A stretch of 64,000 bases of DNA from Apium graveolens (taxonomy: Eukaryota > Streptophyta > Magnoliopsida > Apiales > Apiaceae). Below, one piece after another: positions 53,940 to 64,000 of the stretch. The stretch is taken from contig NC_133653.1 in the NCBI RefSeq assembly GCF_009905375.1, positions 54,847,751 through 54,911,750 on the forward strand. Direction: 5' to 3'. Numbering within the stretch: the stretch's first letter is position 1; each line of letters begins with the position of its first letter. The notes beneath the pieces are model-generated. The model saw only the letters and a list, made by a program, of their open reading frames with translations, was not told the origin of the DNA and searched no databases. The position numbers and the translations under genes are program-made.

Positions 53940-54441
53940 TTAAGAACTCTGTGAAGAACAAGTTGTCTCACAACTGCTTTACAACTGAACAAATAAACTA
54001 CAGAGAAATTCTTAACAGTTACAGCCTTTTCTATTTCACTTCTAAAAGTGTTTGCTTAGTTATTTGTTTCAATAGCTACACTTGGTTTATATATCACCAA
54101 GTTTGCATGGTAATAAGACATGATAATAAAACAAAACTATCAAGTCAAACTCCATGCTGCTTCACTACTCTATTCCAACATCTTTGAAAATCTTCTTAGC
54201 TTGCATGGAAATGGTAATGCTTCTTTGTTCTTCATTTCCTGTTAAACAGGCTCCCACATTCCTTTTGTAAACACCCAACGCATGTGACTGTGTTGTAACT
54301 ATCAACAGATGTTTGAATTGATCATCCGTCGGGTACATGCTTGTCATCCGTCGGGTTGCGTTGTTGATCATCTGTCGGGTAGCTTTGTTGATCATCCGTC
54401 GGGTAGCTATTTGACACTTGACTTCATTTCACTTATGTTTT
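53655..54441 (-). mobile_element. C3: 5' LTR, truncated
   Basis: Matches the left LTR from its 3' end up to ..CATTTCACTTATG (54441, equivalent to 42505). The outer 300 bp, including the LTR start and the motif trio at 42671-42728, are missing. A long uninterrupted TA run (53880-53935) stands where the left copy carries the hairpin insertion. Confidence 0.92.
53880..53935. repeat. TA microsatellite
   Basis: About 27 TA units inside the C3 5' LTR. Confidence 0.95.
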
Positions 54442-54598
54442 CTTTGATATCAGTCGACTAGGTTTGGAAAGCATTAGGTAAGCATGTCGGTTTCCTTTCC
54501 ATAGTTTTATATTTTATAAATTAAATAAAACACAACATATGGAGAGATATACAGGATGGGATCAGCACCTCACCGGGATGATCATGTGATAGGAAATA
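54442..54598. other. Unassigned 157 bp between C3 and C4
   Basis: No match to either element seen and no coding potential. Probably the pre-existing DNA at the deletion that removed the start of C3. Confidence 0.5.
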
Positions 54599-55698
54599 TG
54601 TTATTTCCCAATAATACAACAACAAAATTACAGAATGGGGTTGAATGAAATTCTGGTTTCTTTTTTTTGTGAAAAACTTTTTATAGAATATACAATTGTG
54701 TTTTTGAATAAGAAAGAATGCAGATAAAGCTTTTGAAGTATTCTACTCACACAAAGTAAATAAACATTATGTTTAAAAACTTTCTGGTGGATTTGTCTTT
54801 CCACCGGAGATGTTTATTTGAAGAAATCTTTGTGATTCAATTTGCACACATCTGCTTACAAGTATTTTCTTACAACTTTGAACTTGAGAGTCTTTCTAGA
54901 GATATAACTTGCTAAACTCTTGAGTTCTTACTTGTTTTTTTAAATACTTGCTACACTTGATTTATATTGAACCAAGTTTACATGTGCAATAAACAAGAAT
55001 AAAAGTCCTAACAGCTAGATCCATGCACATGCTTCTTCATCTCTCTGTCCAATGCAATCCAAGTAAGATATAGTATCTTTGAACGACCTTGTTTTGCATG
55101 AAAATGAAAATGCTTCACTTTCTTCTATAACCTGAAAGCAGGCTGGCACATTCCTTTTGTGCATTATCAACTCATGTGACTCTGTAAGCCTCTGTCAAGT
55201 CACTATCAACTGCTATCTTATTGATCATCCGTTGAAGCTTAATTATTGTCATACATTGACACTATACTAATGTCATCCATTGAAGCTTTCTTCTTAGCCG
55301 AAACTTTATCTGGTATCAGTTGAGGACCTCTTGACTAGCTTCTCCGTTGAATGCATATTGAGTCATCTGTTGAAGCTTGTAGTTTAGCAGTTGATGATGT
55401 TTCCTTAGCAGTTGATACTCTTTCACTTATACAAAATTACAAGGCATTTTATATCTACACTTAGCCCACCTATTTTGTATATCTTTCTAGTAGTCAACAT
55501 GACTTATAAATCACTATAACTCTCAAATCCCTCAGTTATCATAGTGTACAGAATGTGCTACACACTTATTAATATAAGCTACTCCTTCAACAGATAGACA
55601 GACCGTGGTTATCCGTTGAAGGCTTCTAAATGACACTTAATAATTCTACTTAAGGTGTTTTGGTGAGTTATCATCAAGACTACAATATATTTCTAACA
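54599..55698 (-). mobile_element. C4: 3' LTR of a C3 relative, 1.1 kb
   Basis: On the minus strand it starts TGTTAGAAATATATTG at 55698, after the purine tract AATTGGGGGAGAT, and ends near 54599 (..GGGAAATAACA). Segments align with the C3 LTR at a distance (the GGTTGAATG.AATTCT block, TTTCTGGTGGATTTG, and the CATCCGT array position). It is a related but clearly diverged family. The left edge could be off by several bases. Confidence 0.82.
55226..55420 (+). repeat. C4 LTR: CATCCGTTGA array
   Basis: CATCCGTTGA at 55226, CATACATTGA at 55250 and CATCCATTGA at 55274 (steps exactly 24), then degenerate copies near 55341, 55363, 55386 and 55407, and ATCCGTTGA again near 55611. Same place in the LTR and same orientation as the C3 array, but with TTGA in place of TCGG. 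Confidence 0.85.
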
Positions 55699-58247
55699 AT
55701 CTCCCCCAATTTATGTCTAATGGAATTATATACATAAATTCAGGTTGAATTGATGATAACAAAACACCCTATAAGGATAATATATTGAAAAGTTGACAAT
55801 TTAAAAAGTGCTTCATTATAATAGAAATGTGCAAAGAAGGTTATAAGAAGTTTACATGTCATTATCAAGGTGTTTCTCTAGTCTGAGCAAATTATTTTCT
55901 TTTCCTTAATTCCCTTATTTTCCTTCCCAACTTCTCATTATTTTCCTCAATCTAGAATTGAAGTTGTCTGTAAAACTCAGCTTCATTTTCTTCATTTACA
56001 TCCAGCATCTCCTGCATCTCCTTGAGAGTTTGAGCTGGTATTCAATTCTGAAAAATCTTCTGATAAGGTATATTTTTATATATATTTTAGATGATTTTTG
56101 TCCTCATATTTATTATGTTTTGCACTGATTTGGATATTTATTAAATAGGTTTTGATTTTTTATTGCAGATTACAAGGAAATTCTATACTTGGAAGGATTT
56201 GGAGCAAAAAGTCCTATTTTGGTGTAAAAATAGAAGAAAATTCGTAATATTGGACTACACGGGCTGCAAATACTGTTTGGGTCGTATCTTGAGTTCTAGA
56301 AGTCCGTTTCTGACAATCTTATAGTCCACGCGAAGCCCACATAATTGTCTTTAATTCAGAGATGTTCCATTAAGGAGAATCTATATGTAGAATCCCAAAA
56401 AAACTGCAGTGAACAGACAGCTATGAATTTTTATTACAGAATCCAATTCGGTTTAGAACTCTCACTTGTAATTTGATTAGAATAATTAAATACTTCTATT
56501 ATTAGAAGAGGAACAAAATTTTATTATTAGTTTAAAATAATATTAGATACGTATTATGTAGAGTAGGAGGAGTTAGGGTTTTATATACAGAGAAGAAAGT
56601 CATAGATTTTGGTCTTGTGACAAGATTGAATGTTACAGGTTTTCTTATCTGATTTTCTTACATGTTATTATTAGTTCAATTATGCTTCTTTATTTTCTTA
56701 GTTGTTTTACTTGTGTAATTATTAGCGAGTAGTCATTTCTAGGGCATTAAGGGGAAGCCATGTTTGCACTATAATCTTGGCATGATCTTCACAGTAGTTC
56801 GATTTATTATGGTTAATTCTAATTGATTATGTTTTATTAATTTATGTAATCGTCTGATATCATGAATTAATTGAATGCAATAGGAGTAATAGATCGGGAG
56901 ATTTTACTCACTAGAGGCACACATACATTAGCATAATTGAATTTGAGAGCTGGAGCATCATTGGATTCTTTGAGCGTTAATGCTTGGGAGAGATTAACAT
57001 TGCTTTAATTGCCTGATTAATTGAATTATCAAAAGTTATTAATGTGTAAGCATATTCCGAGAGTGTTAATACCCAAGAGAGATTGACAAACTCTAGTTGT
57101 GTGACCACTTTAGTGGCTTTAGCTTAGAAGCCGATTATTGTGTGAGCATGGTGGACCTAATTGCCCTAGCTTTTTAATTCTTTGCTTAATATCTATTATT
57201 TTAGTGTTAATTTAGTTTTAGTTCTTATCTAGTAAAATATTATTCACACAATCTTTTTGCTCTTGAAATAATCTATAGTAATTGAGTCGAAATTGATAGA
57301 GTATGTCTCCTTGTGGATTCGAACCGTACTTGCTAGTATCTGCTAACAACAGACACCGTGCACTTGAGACATATATAAAATAACAAATCATCTTCTGATA
57401 CACTTCTCATCTCTAAACTCTATGATCCGGTAAGGTTTTATGTGCACCTTATCTCCAGTCTTTGGAATGGTTAGAACATTTGGTAGTGCATTAGGATCTC
57501 TCCAGCTTTGTCTGATTTGAGTTATTTTCCCGAGTATTTATGATTTAGCAAACTTTGTGAATCCAAAGTCATTCTTCATTATAGTAAATAGCTTGGTTAA
57601 GACACTGTAGCTTTCCTCAAGAATCCTATAGAATGGCCATATCCTCTTATAACCACCCTTGTATCTGAAAATCAATCTCTCTAGAAGTTTGGTGGTAACA
57701 TCAATTCCTCTCACTTTTTCTAATTCTTCCAAATAGAGCTCAATAACAGAGAATTCTTTGATGCTACAGATGAATAGTTGATCATTTTTGTTGACAATAG
57801 GCTTCTGTGGTTTTCAGATGGCTTTTAGTGGAGATAGGGTGGGCTTCTTCTTCTTTCTTGGTTTTCTTTTCTTGGTTGGTAAGAGGATGTTCAAATCAAG
57901 GATTGGTAAACTCTCCCAATCCATAGGTTCTTCTTTAGGAATTATTGGTTCACCATGATAGTTTACCTCGGGATATACCTTGGTTTCAACTGGTTCCTCT
58001 TTGGGAATAGTTGATTGAGTTGAAGGAACAGATTGAGATGGCTCACTCTTCTCCTCTGAAATTTTACTTGCCCTCCGACCAGCTCACACCTTTATTCTTT
58101 TTTCTATTTTCCACTCAGGCTTCTCTTCCTTTTCATCATTCAATATCTTTTCAGTTTCAGTAGCAGGCTTCTCAATCTTCTTTTGAGCTTCTTTAGTAGC
58201 CTTTTTTGATCTTGCACACTCGCTTCTTTTTGTAAACTTGTCAATCA
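55699..58247 (-). pseudogene. C4: decayed C-terminus of the extra reading frame
   Basis: Homologous to the last part of the C3 extra frame, for example EELEKVRGIDVTTKLLERLIFRYKGG (57732-57650; C3 has ELEEVRGIDTYRNLPERLVFKYKRG) and FTIMKNDFGF. Many stops and shifts. It is split by a solo LTR (56061-57390) and ends at 58247, where the C5 LTR begins. Nothing of gag or pol of C4 is in the window. Confidence 0.82.
56061..57390. mobile_element. Solo LTR, 1.33 kb, with 5 bp target duplication
   Basis: Begins TGATAAGGTATA and ends AACAAATCA, flanked by TCTTC at 56056-56060 and 57391-57395. The C4 frame aligns on both sides. The TG...CA ends fit an LTR with no internal region, left by LTR-LTR recombination. 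The segment near 57305-57360 (GTGGATTCGAACC.., then ACACCGTGCACTTGAG) recalls the ends of Athila/Tat-type gypsy LTRs, but that assignment is tentative. Confidence 0.88.
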
Positions 58248-59843
58248 TGTAGGATTTTATCTATCACAGAAGCATGGTAAAATAATTTTCTTGATATAAA
58301 ATCCAAATAAAAGCATACAAATCGTGATTAAAACATATGGGATCGATTTCTAACCTTTAAAAGCGATCCAAGAACAACGAGCGGAGATCCTTAGCAGCTG
58401 CTCTTCAAGTGTGAAGCACTCCACGGTATCCACCAAGAAATCGATATAATGAAGGAGGAGGAGGTGGAGAGAATTAGGGTTTTGTAAATTTTTTAGGTTG
58501 AGGCAAAAATAGGGTTTTAACCCTTTATTATTCTCACTAATAATTAAAACACCTTTTAATTATTAATCCTTTTTCTAAACACTTTAGAAATAATTCTCTC
58601 TCTTGATTTAATTTCCACAAATTAAATTCTTAATTAATAATATTAAGAACTTTTCTTAATTAATTTATAATCAATTAAATCTTATTTAATCAATTATTAA
58701 ATTTGCCAATTAATTATTTATTTCATAAATAAATAATTATCAGCCATTATTAATTAATTCCTCCACCATTAAATCATTCTCTTTTATGGTGTGACCCTGT
58801 AGGTTCAATATTAAGCCAGTAGTAGAAATAAATAATAATAAAACTATTTTATCATTATTTATATAAATTCTCTAATTCATTAAATATGATTAATTAATTA
58901 ATCATATTTATTCTACATCGTGAGAGATACTTCTCAACATATCGCGACTATCCGGATAATACGAATTCACTGCTTAGAATACCAAGAACCTATTCAGTGA
59001 GTAGTTACCGTACAATCAATTCCATCTACCCTGCAATGTCACGATTAAATATAAGGCATGGAACTTGTGTCAAGCCTATCTTATTTAATCGCTTGCTTTC
59101 CCATTCATTATGCTTAGTTCTATTTAATGTAAATTAGAAACTCCTTTCTAATTTCATTCACTCTGGCCAGAGATTCCTGAACTAGCATAAGTGGATCAGC
59201 ATTGAACATTCTCTTCCTTCACTGGAAGGGGTATATCCTTTATTGATCATACACTATTTTCGTGTACAAATTCCTATACCTAGTAGAGCCCTTATAATTG
59301 TCCCCGGAGACTAAGAACTAAACCAAAGCATAGTTCAGTGTACACAAGATGACTATGATGACCTCAAGTCTAAGGATACTTGTACAACTATCACTATGTG
59401 AACAACTGCTGACACGTGAGTGAACTCCATCAGTTGTTCAGCTGTGTGAGTCATGTTCAGTGAACTTATTCTATAAGAAGCACCTACATACTAACTATAG
59501 TGTCACCACATAAATATCTATGAGAACAGACATCCTTCATAATGAAGCAAGCATAGTATGTACCGATCTTTGCGGATTATTAATTACCAGTTAGTAATCC
59601 TACGACCAGGAACTATTTAAGTTTAGAGTTATCATCTTTTAGGTCTCATTATTATGATCTCATCACAATCCATAAAAAGCTTTACTCTAAACTGTGGTAT
59701 ATCTTATTTAAACACTTAAAATAGATAGAGCCCGCAATAAAAACAAAACAAGTCTTTTATTAATATCAATGAAATCAAAACAGATACATAAAAGTTATTC
59801 CTAAATCCTTATACATGATTGGACTTAGGACATATCTCTTTCA
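58248..59843 (-). mobile_element. C5: 3' LTR, 1.6 kb
   Basis: On the minus strand it starts TGAAAGAGATATG at 59843, after GTGGGAGAT, and ends AATCCTACA at 58248, where C4 sequence stops. AT-rich, no coding region. Confidence 0.85.
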
Positions 59844-59854
59844 ATCTCCCACTT
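59844..59854 (-). other. C5 polypurine tract
   Basis: On the minus strand AAGTGGGAGAT precedes the LTR start. Confidence 0.8.
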
Positions 59855-60009
59855 GTGCTAAAGCCAATCACTCCGGTATCTAATACCCATCTTGTCTTTA
59901 TGACGATCAAAGTGACTTTGAGAAAGTGGCTTTGTGAGTGGGTCTGCTACGTTGTTATGTGTGTCAACTCTCTCGACGTTGACATCTCCTCTTTCAACAA
60001 TCTCCCTAA

Positions 60010-61383
60010 TCAGATGAAAGTGCCGCAGGACATGTTTGGAATTTTATGAGACCTAGGTTCCTTGGCTTGTGCTATTGCTGCGTTGTTATCACAATACAAC
60101 ACAATAGGCTCTTCAACGCTAGGAACAACTCCCAACTCAGAAACAAATTTCCTCATCCAAACGGCTTCTTTTGCAGCCTCACTTGCAGCTATATATTCTG
60201 CTTCCGCTGTGGAGTCAGCCGTTGTAGACTGTTTGGAACTCTTCCAACTAATCGCACCACCATTCAGAGTAAACACGTACCCTGACATGGATTTGCTATC
60301 ACTTTATGATTGAAAACTAGAGTCAATATAACCCTCTATTTTCAACTCAGATTCACCACCAAAAATAAGAAAAATGTCTTGAGTCCTTCGCAACTACTTA
60401 AGGATGTTTTTCACTGCTTTCCAGTGGTCTTCACCTGGATTGGACTGATATCTGCTCATCACACTAATTGAATAAGCAACATCAGGCCTTGTACACAACA
60501 TCGCGTACATGATAGATCCTATTGCTGAAGCATAAGGAATCTTACTCATACGCTCTCTTTCCTCAGGTGTCTTAAGAGGCATTTTTTCGGAAAGGGACAC
60601 TCCATGGCTCATCGATATAAGACCTCTTTTGGAGTTTTCCATGCTAAACATTTTAAGCACTTTCTGGATGTATGTACCTTGGGTAACACCTGTCATTTTT
60701 CTAGATCTATCTCTATAGATATTCATACCGAGAATGTAGGATGCTTCTCCCAAGTCCTTCATGGTGAAGTTCTTTGATAGCCATACTTTGACTGATTGCA
60801 GCATCGGTATATCATTTCCTATAAGAAGTATGTCATCTACATACAATACAAAAAATGTTACCGCGCTCCCACTAACCTTCTTGTAGACACATGGTTCATC
60901 TATGTTTTTGATAAAACCAAACTCTTTGATTGTCTCATCAAAACGGATGTTCCATCTACGAGAAGTTTGCCTTAAACCATATATGGTTCGCAACAGCTTA
61001 CACACTAGGTGTTCATTTCCCTTGGAAAGAAAATCCTCTGGCTGTGTCATATACACTTCCTCCTCAAGTTCCCCATTGAGGAAGGCCGTTTTCACGTCCA
61101 TTTTCCAGATCTCATAGTCGTAGTAAGCAGCAATCGCAAACAAAATCCGAATTGATTTAAACAGGGCTACAGGCGAAAAAGTTTCATCAAAGTCAATCCA
61201 TTGCCTTTGTTTGAATCCTTTTGCCACGAGCCTGGCCTTATAGGTCTCCACCTGGCCATCTACTCCAATCTTTCTTTTTTATACCCACTTGCACCCAATA
61301 GGCTTAACACCTTCAAGCGCCTCAACCAGAGTCCATACTTGGTTGGTATACATAGATTCCATTTCGAATTTCATGGCACTATG
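60010..61383 (-). pseudogene. C5: copia reverse transcriptase and RNase H
   Basis: From right to left: KFEMESMYTNQVWTLVE, KWV then a TAA near 61278, then the open stretch 61251-60394 with ARLVAKGFKQRQWIDFDETFSP, MDVKTAFLNGELEEEVYM, IYGLRQTSRRWN, FFVLYVDDILLIGND (catalytic Asp pair) and SRYQSNPGEDHW. A TAG near 60391-60393, another stop near 60302-60304, then RNase H (60288-60010: [42 protein letters not shown]), with a frameshift just after PRSHK near 60040. Not functional, but only lightly damaged. Confidence 0.93.
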
Positions 61384-62547
61384 TCATTTCTCTGAGTCAA
61401 CACTACTCATAGCCTCATTATAGGTCACAGGGTCGTCATCATCAATGATTGACAACTCATTGCCATTCTCAATGACAAGGCCATAATACCTCTCAGGTTG
61501 GCGAGACACTCTCCCTGTCCTACGAATGGGCTGTTCCACAGAAGGTTGTTCAGTCTGAACAGGTATTTCCACTTGATCCGTAGTAGTTTGTGCTTCTTGA
61601 ACTTCATCAAGTTTAATTTTGCTCCCACTGTTTCCTTCAAGGATAAACTGCTTTTCCAAGAAGGTAGCATGTCTGGAGACAAACACCCGATGATCGGTGT
61701 AAAAGTAATACCCCAAAGTCTCTTTAGAATTTCCCACAAAATTACATTTTACGGATCGAGATTCCAGCTTATCTGGGTCAACTTTCTTGACATAAGTTGG
61801 ACATCCCCAAATCTTAACGTGTTTAAGACTCAGTTTCCTTTCTTTCCATATCTCATATAGAGTTTGAGGAACAGATTTGGAAGGCACCTTATTCAGTAAA
61901 TATGCTGAGATTTCCAATGCATAACCCCATAGAAATACTGGAAGATTCGCATAGCTCATCATGGACCGAACCATGTCTAACAAAGTTCGATTTCTCCTTT
62001 CAGATACCCCATTCAACTGTGGAGTATATGGAGGAGTCCATTGGGAGACTATACCATTTTCTTTGAGATAATCTAGAAACTCTCCATTCAAGTATTCACC
62101 ACCTCGATCTGATCGAAGAGTTATAATACTGTGTTTGGTTTGTTTCTCCGCTTTATATTTATATTCTTTGAACTTTTCAAAGGCTTCAGACTTGTGTTTC
62201 ATCAAATACACATATCTGAATCTAGATTTATCATCTATGAAAGTAATGAAGTATGAAAATCAACCCATGGCTTGCGTAGACATTGGTCCACATACATCTG
62301 TGTGTACCAATCCTAGCAAATCTGCAGCCCTCTCTCCATGTCCACTAAATGGAGATTTGGTCATTTTACCCAATAGACAAGACTCGCATGTAGGATATGA
62401 TTCAAAATCAAAGGGGTCAACTAACCCTTCCTTATGCAATGTCCGCAGTCTATTTTCACTAATATGATCTAGCCTACAGTGCCATAAATAGGTCAAATTT
62501 TCATTATCTCGTTTTCTTTTGTTAGTTTGCAATCTGAAGTAAATCAT
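61384..62547 (-). pseudogene. C5: copia integrase
   Basis: 62547-62260 has the zinc-binding head (LWHCRLDHISENRLRTLHKEG.., CESCLLGKM) and LGLVHTDVCGPM with the first catalytic Asp. After a TGA near 62260, 62211-61384 has TLRSDRGGEYLNGEF (second Asp), TPQLNGVSERRNRTLLDMV (Glu), FLWGYALEISAYLLNKVP, and the C-terminal region to DDDPVTYNEAMSS. All three catalytic acids are present. TGA at 61384-61386 replaces the Trp that C1 has at this point (..SERWLEAMKFEME). Integrase inserts the cDNA into the genome. Confidence 0.93.
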
Positions 62548-63115
62548 GCTCTACGTCACATACATACAGACCATTATTTAAAATTCCACGTCCATAAAGA
62601 ACATTATCTCTAAGAATAGAACATTCATTATTCTTAATTATAAATGAAAAACCATCCATATCCAACATAGGAATAGAAACAATATTTCTCACAATAGAGG
62701 GAACGTAATAACAATTATTCAAAATAATAGTCTTGCCCGTAGGCATATGTAAACTAAATGATCCTACAGATATGGCCGCAACCCTTGCTCCATTACCCAT
62801 ACGTAGAATCACCTCATCTTTTTCAAGAGTCCTACTTCCCTTTAGTCCTTGCAACGAATTGCAAATATGAAAACTACAGGCGGTATATAATACCCAAGTA
62901 GAAATTTGACCTAGTGACATATTAACTTCGATCATGAACATGCCTGAATCAGAAGCGGTAATCTCACTACCCTTCTTCTTCTTCAATTCTGCAAGGTAAA
63001 CCTTGCAGTTCCTCTTCCAGTGCCCCAACTTGTTACAGTGAAAGCAAACAGCTAAATTAGGACCAGTCAACTTGTGAGCATCTAGAATGCTCCGGAGTGA
63101 TAGTGCAGAAGACAT
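62522..63115 (-). pseudogene. C5: gag with internal deletion fused to inactivated protease
   Basis: The frame starts MSSALSLRSILDAHKLTGPN, the normal Angela-type gag N-terminus, then goes straight to the zinc knuckle CFHCNKLGHWKRNC. The whole gag core, which spans about 200 codons in C1, is missing without loss of frame. The protease motif, normally W-V-L-D-T-G, reads WVLYTA, so the catalytic Asp and the Gly are lost. The pre-integrase segment follows. The knuckle itself is intact. Any product could not form normal particles or self-process. The ATG at 63115 is chosen by family match; an upstream in-frame ATG at 63148 exists. Confidence 0.92.
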
Positions 63116-64000
63116 AACGAATATAGTAAATCTGTAAATGATAAACACATAACAACACTTAGCAAATATTCTATTTCATTTCAAAACACTATATGAATCG
63201 GGTCTTTATTCATAAGTGGCTCCCACTAGTTTATCTAATTTATACAACCCCTAAGTGAAAATTAAGCATTCATAATGCTAGTGGGAATAGAGATCCTACA
63301 TTCCATCACACAACCTCGGCTGTAGCACGAAACGTCATGTGATGTTCAATAGGAAGACAACTCTTTTCAATTACATCTTATGTTATTCCCTAATATAACT
63401 TTAGCCTCTTGAATAATTGAGTCACGACTGTAGCACGACAAACTCAATATTCCAAGTCAAGTCTAACCCAACATTTCGTACAATTAAATCAGTCTCCAAC
63501 GGCCCACGGCTGTAGCACGTAACGACCTTTAGATTCTAATTCAATGTACACATCTCTATGTAATAGACAAGTATTTTTTATTTCGAAATCAAAGTCCTCG
63601 GCTGTAGCACGAAATGACAATGATTTAAAAATAAGAACCACTTTCTATCATGTTGGAAGGCTATGACCGACACAAGCCCGTTGTGTCATTGGCCAATTAC
63701 TACTTGATATTATTTAATTTTAGAGGGATTATATTACGTTACAATCATAATCATATTATAAAGAGATTCATCCTTTTAAAATTAAATATTTCAAATCAAT
63801 AATTGATAATCAGATGATTCCCAGATCGGGTGGAGCATTGTCAAGAGGCGTCACTTAATAACCCTTTCTTACAGATAGAAATCTGTTGTTGACAGAATCA
63901 TCCTTTTTCTCAATATTGAAAATTCATATTCAATTACGTGTTTCATAAACACAAGAATCTCATGATCGTATTCATAATATTTATATTAAGGTCATGAAAC
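63116..64000 (-). other. C5: untranslated leader with repeated 14-mer
   Basis: No gene. It contains CGGCTGTAGCACGA or a one-base variant at 63317-63330, 63425-63438, 63507-63520 and 63599-63612. The primer site and 5' LTR must lie beyond 64000. Confidence 0.8.

Larger units (their letters stand above)
41577..54441 (-). mobile_element. C3: SIRE/Maximus-like copia element with downstream extra ORF
   Basis: In element sense (right to left): truncated 5' LTR (54441-53655), primer site, gag, protease, integrase, RT-RNase H, spacer, 4.5 kb extra reading frame, polypurine tract, complete 3' LTR (42806-41577). The extra frame after pol and the long coiled-coil region between gag and protease place it near the SIRE/Maximus group. 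All long frames have stops or shifts, so it is not autonomous now. Confidence 0.9.
58248..64000 (-). mobile_element. C5: Angela-like copia element, 5' end outside the window
   Basis: In element sense: leader (64000-63116), deleted gag and protease (63115-62522), integrase (62547-61384), RT (61383-60394), RNase H (60393-60010), polypurine tract, 3' LTR (59843-58248). Inserted in C4. Gene order and residues match C1 closely, so the two belong to one lineage, but the LTRs differ. Confidence 0.9.

Overview
This window looks like repeat-rich nuclear DNA of a flowering plant, probably a eudicot. It has spliced plant-type genes, a nuclear tRNA, AT-rich intergenic DNA and many nested LTR retrotransposons. 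I cannot fix the family or species from the sequence. Only three host loci are supported: a GDSL lipase-like gene (28412-29974, +), a tRNA-Glu(CTC) gene (37260-37332, +) and an eight-exon D-aminoacyl-tRNA deacylase gene (38220-40461, -). Almost everything else is mobile-element DNA.

Region 1-23000 is a nest. A minus-strand gypsy-like LTR (G0, 1-2445) interrupts the integrase of a plus-strand gypsy element (G1), whose 4 kb 3' LTR ends at 7501. G1 ends inside the 3' LTR of a minus-strand Angela/BARE-like copia element (C1, 7502-21741). C1 is split by a plus-strand non-autonomous copia element (C2, 10135-16280). C1 abuts an older copia gag plus LTR (C6, 21742-22942). From 23071 to about 26510 is a large LTR-like block (G2), then a complete TRIM (26839-27435).

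Region 27400-41600 holds the host genes and a nearly intact 5.4 kb L1-type LINE (31368-36774, -) with a 17 bp target-site duplication.

Region 41577-64000 is again nested minus-strand copia. C3 (41577-54441) is SIRE/Maximus-like and carries a broken 4.5 kb reading frame downstream of pol. C4 (54599-58247) is the 3' end of a relative, interrupted by a solo LTR with a 5 bp duplication. C5 (58248 to the window end) is a second Angela-like element with an internally deleted gag and an inactivated protease.

The most unusual signal is a short motif, T/C-C-R-A-C-G-G-A-T, that recurs with spacing near 24 bp or multiples of 8 bp. It occurs in the C3 LTRs, in three protein linkers and a spacer of C3, in the C4 LTR, and in the leader of the unrelated C1 element. 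In C3 the LTR copies face the opposite way from most internal copies, and two internal sites form near-perfect hairpins. I know of no described role for this pattern.

The host genes show no functional link to one another. The elements are mostly decayed; several of their stop codons sit where the family has tryptophan, which fits C-to-T decay of silenced DNA.
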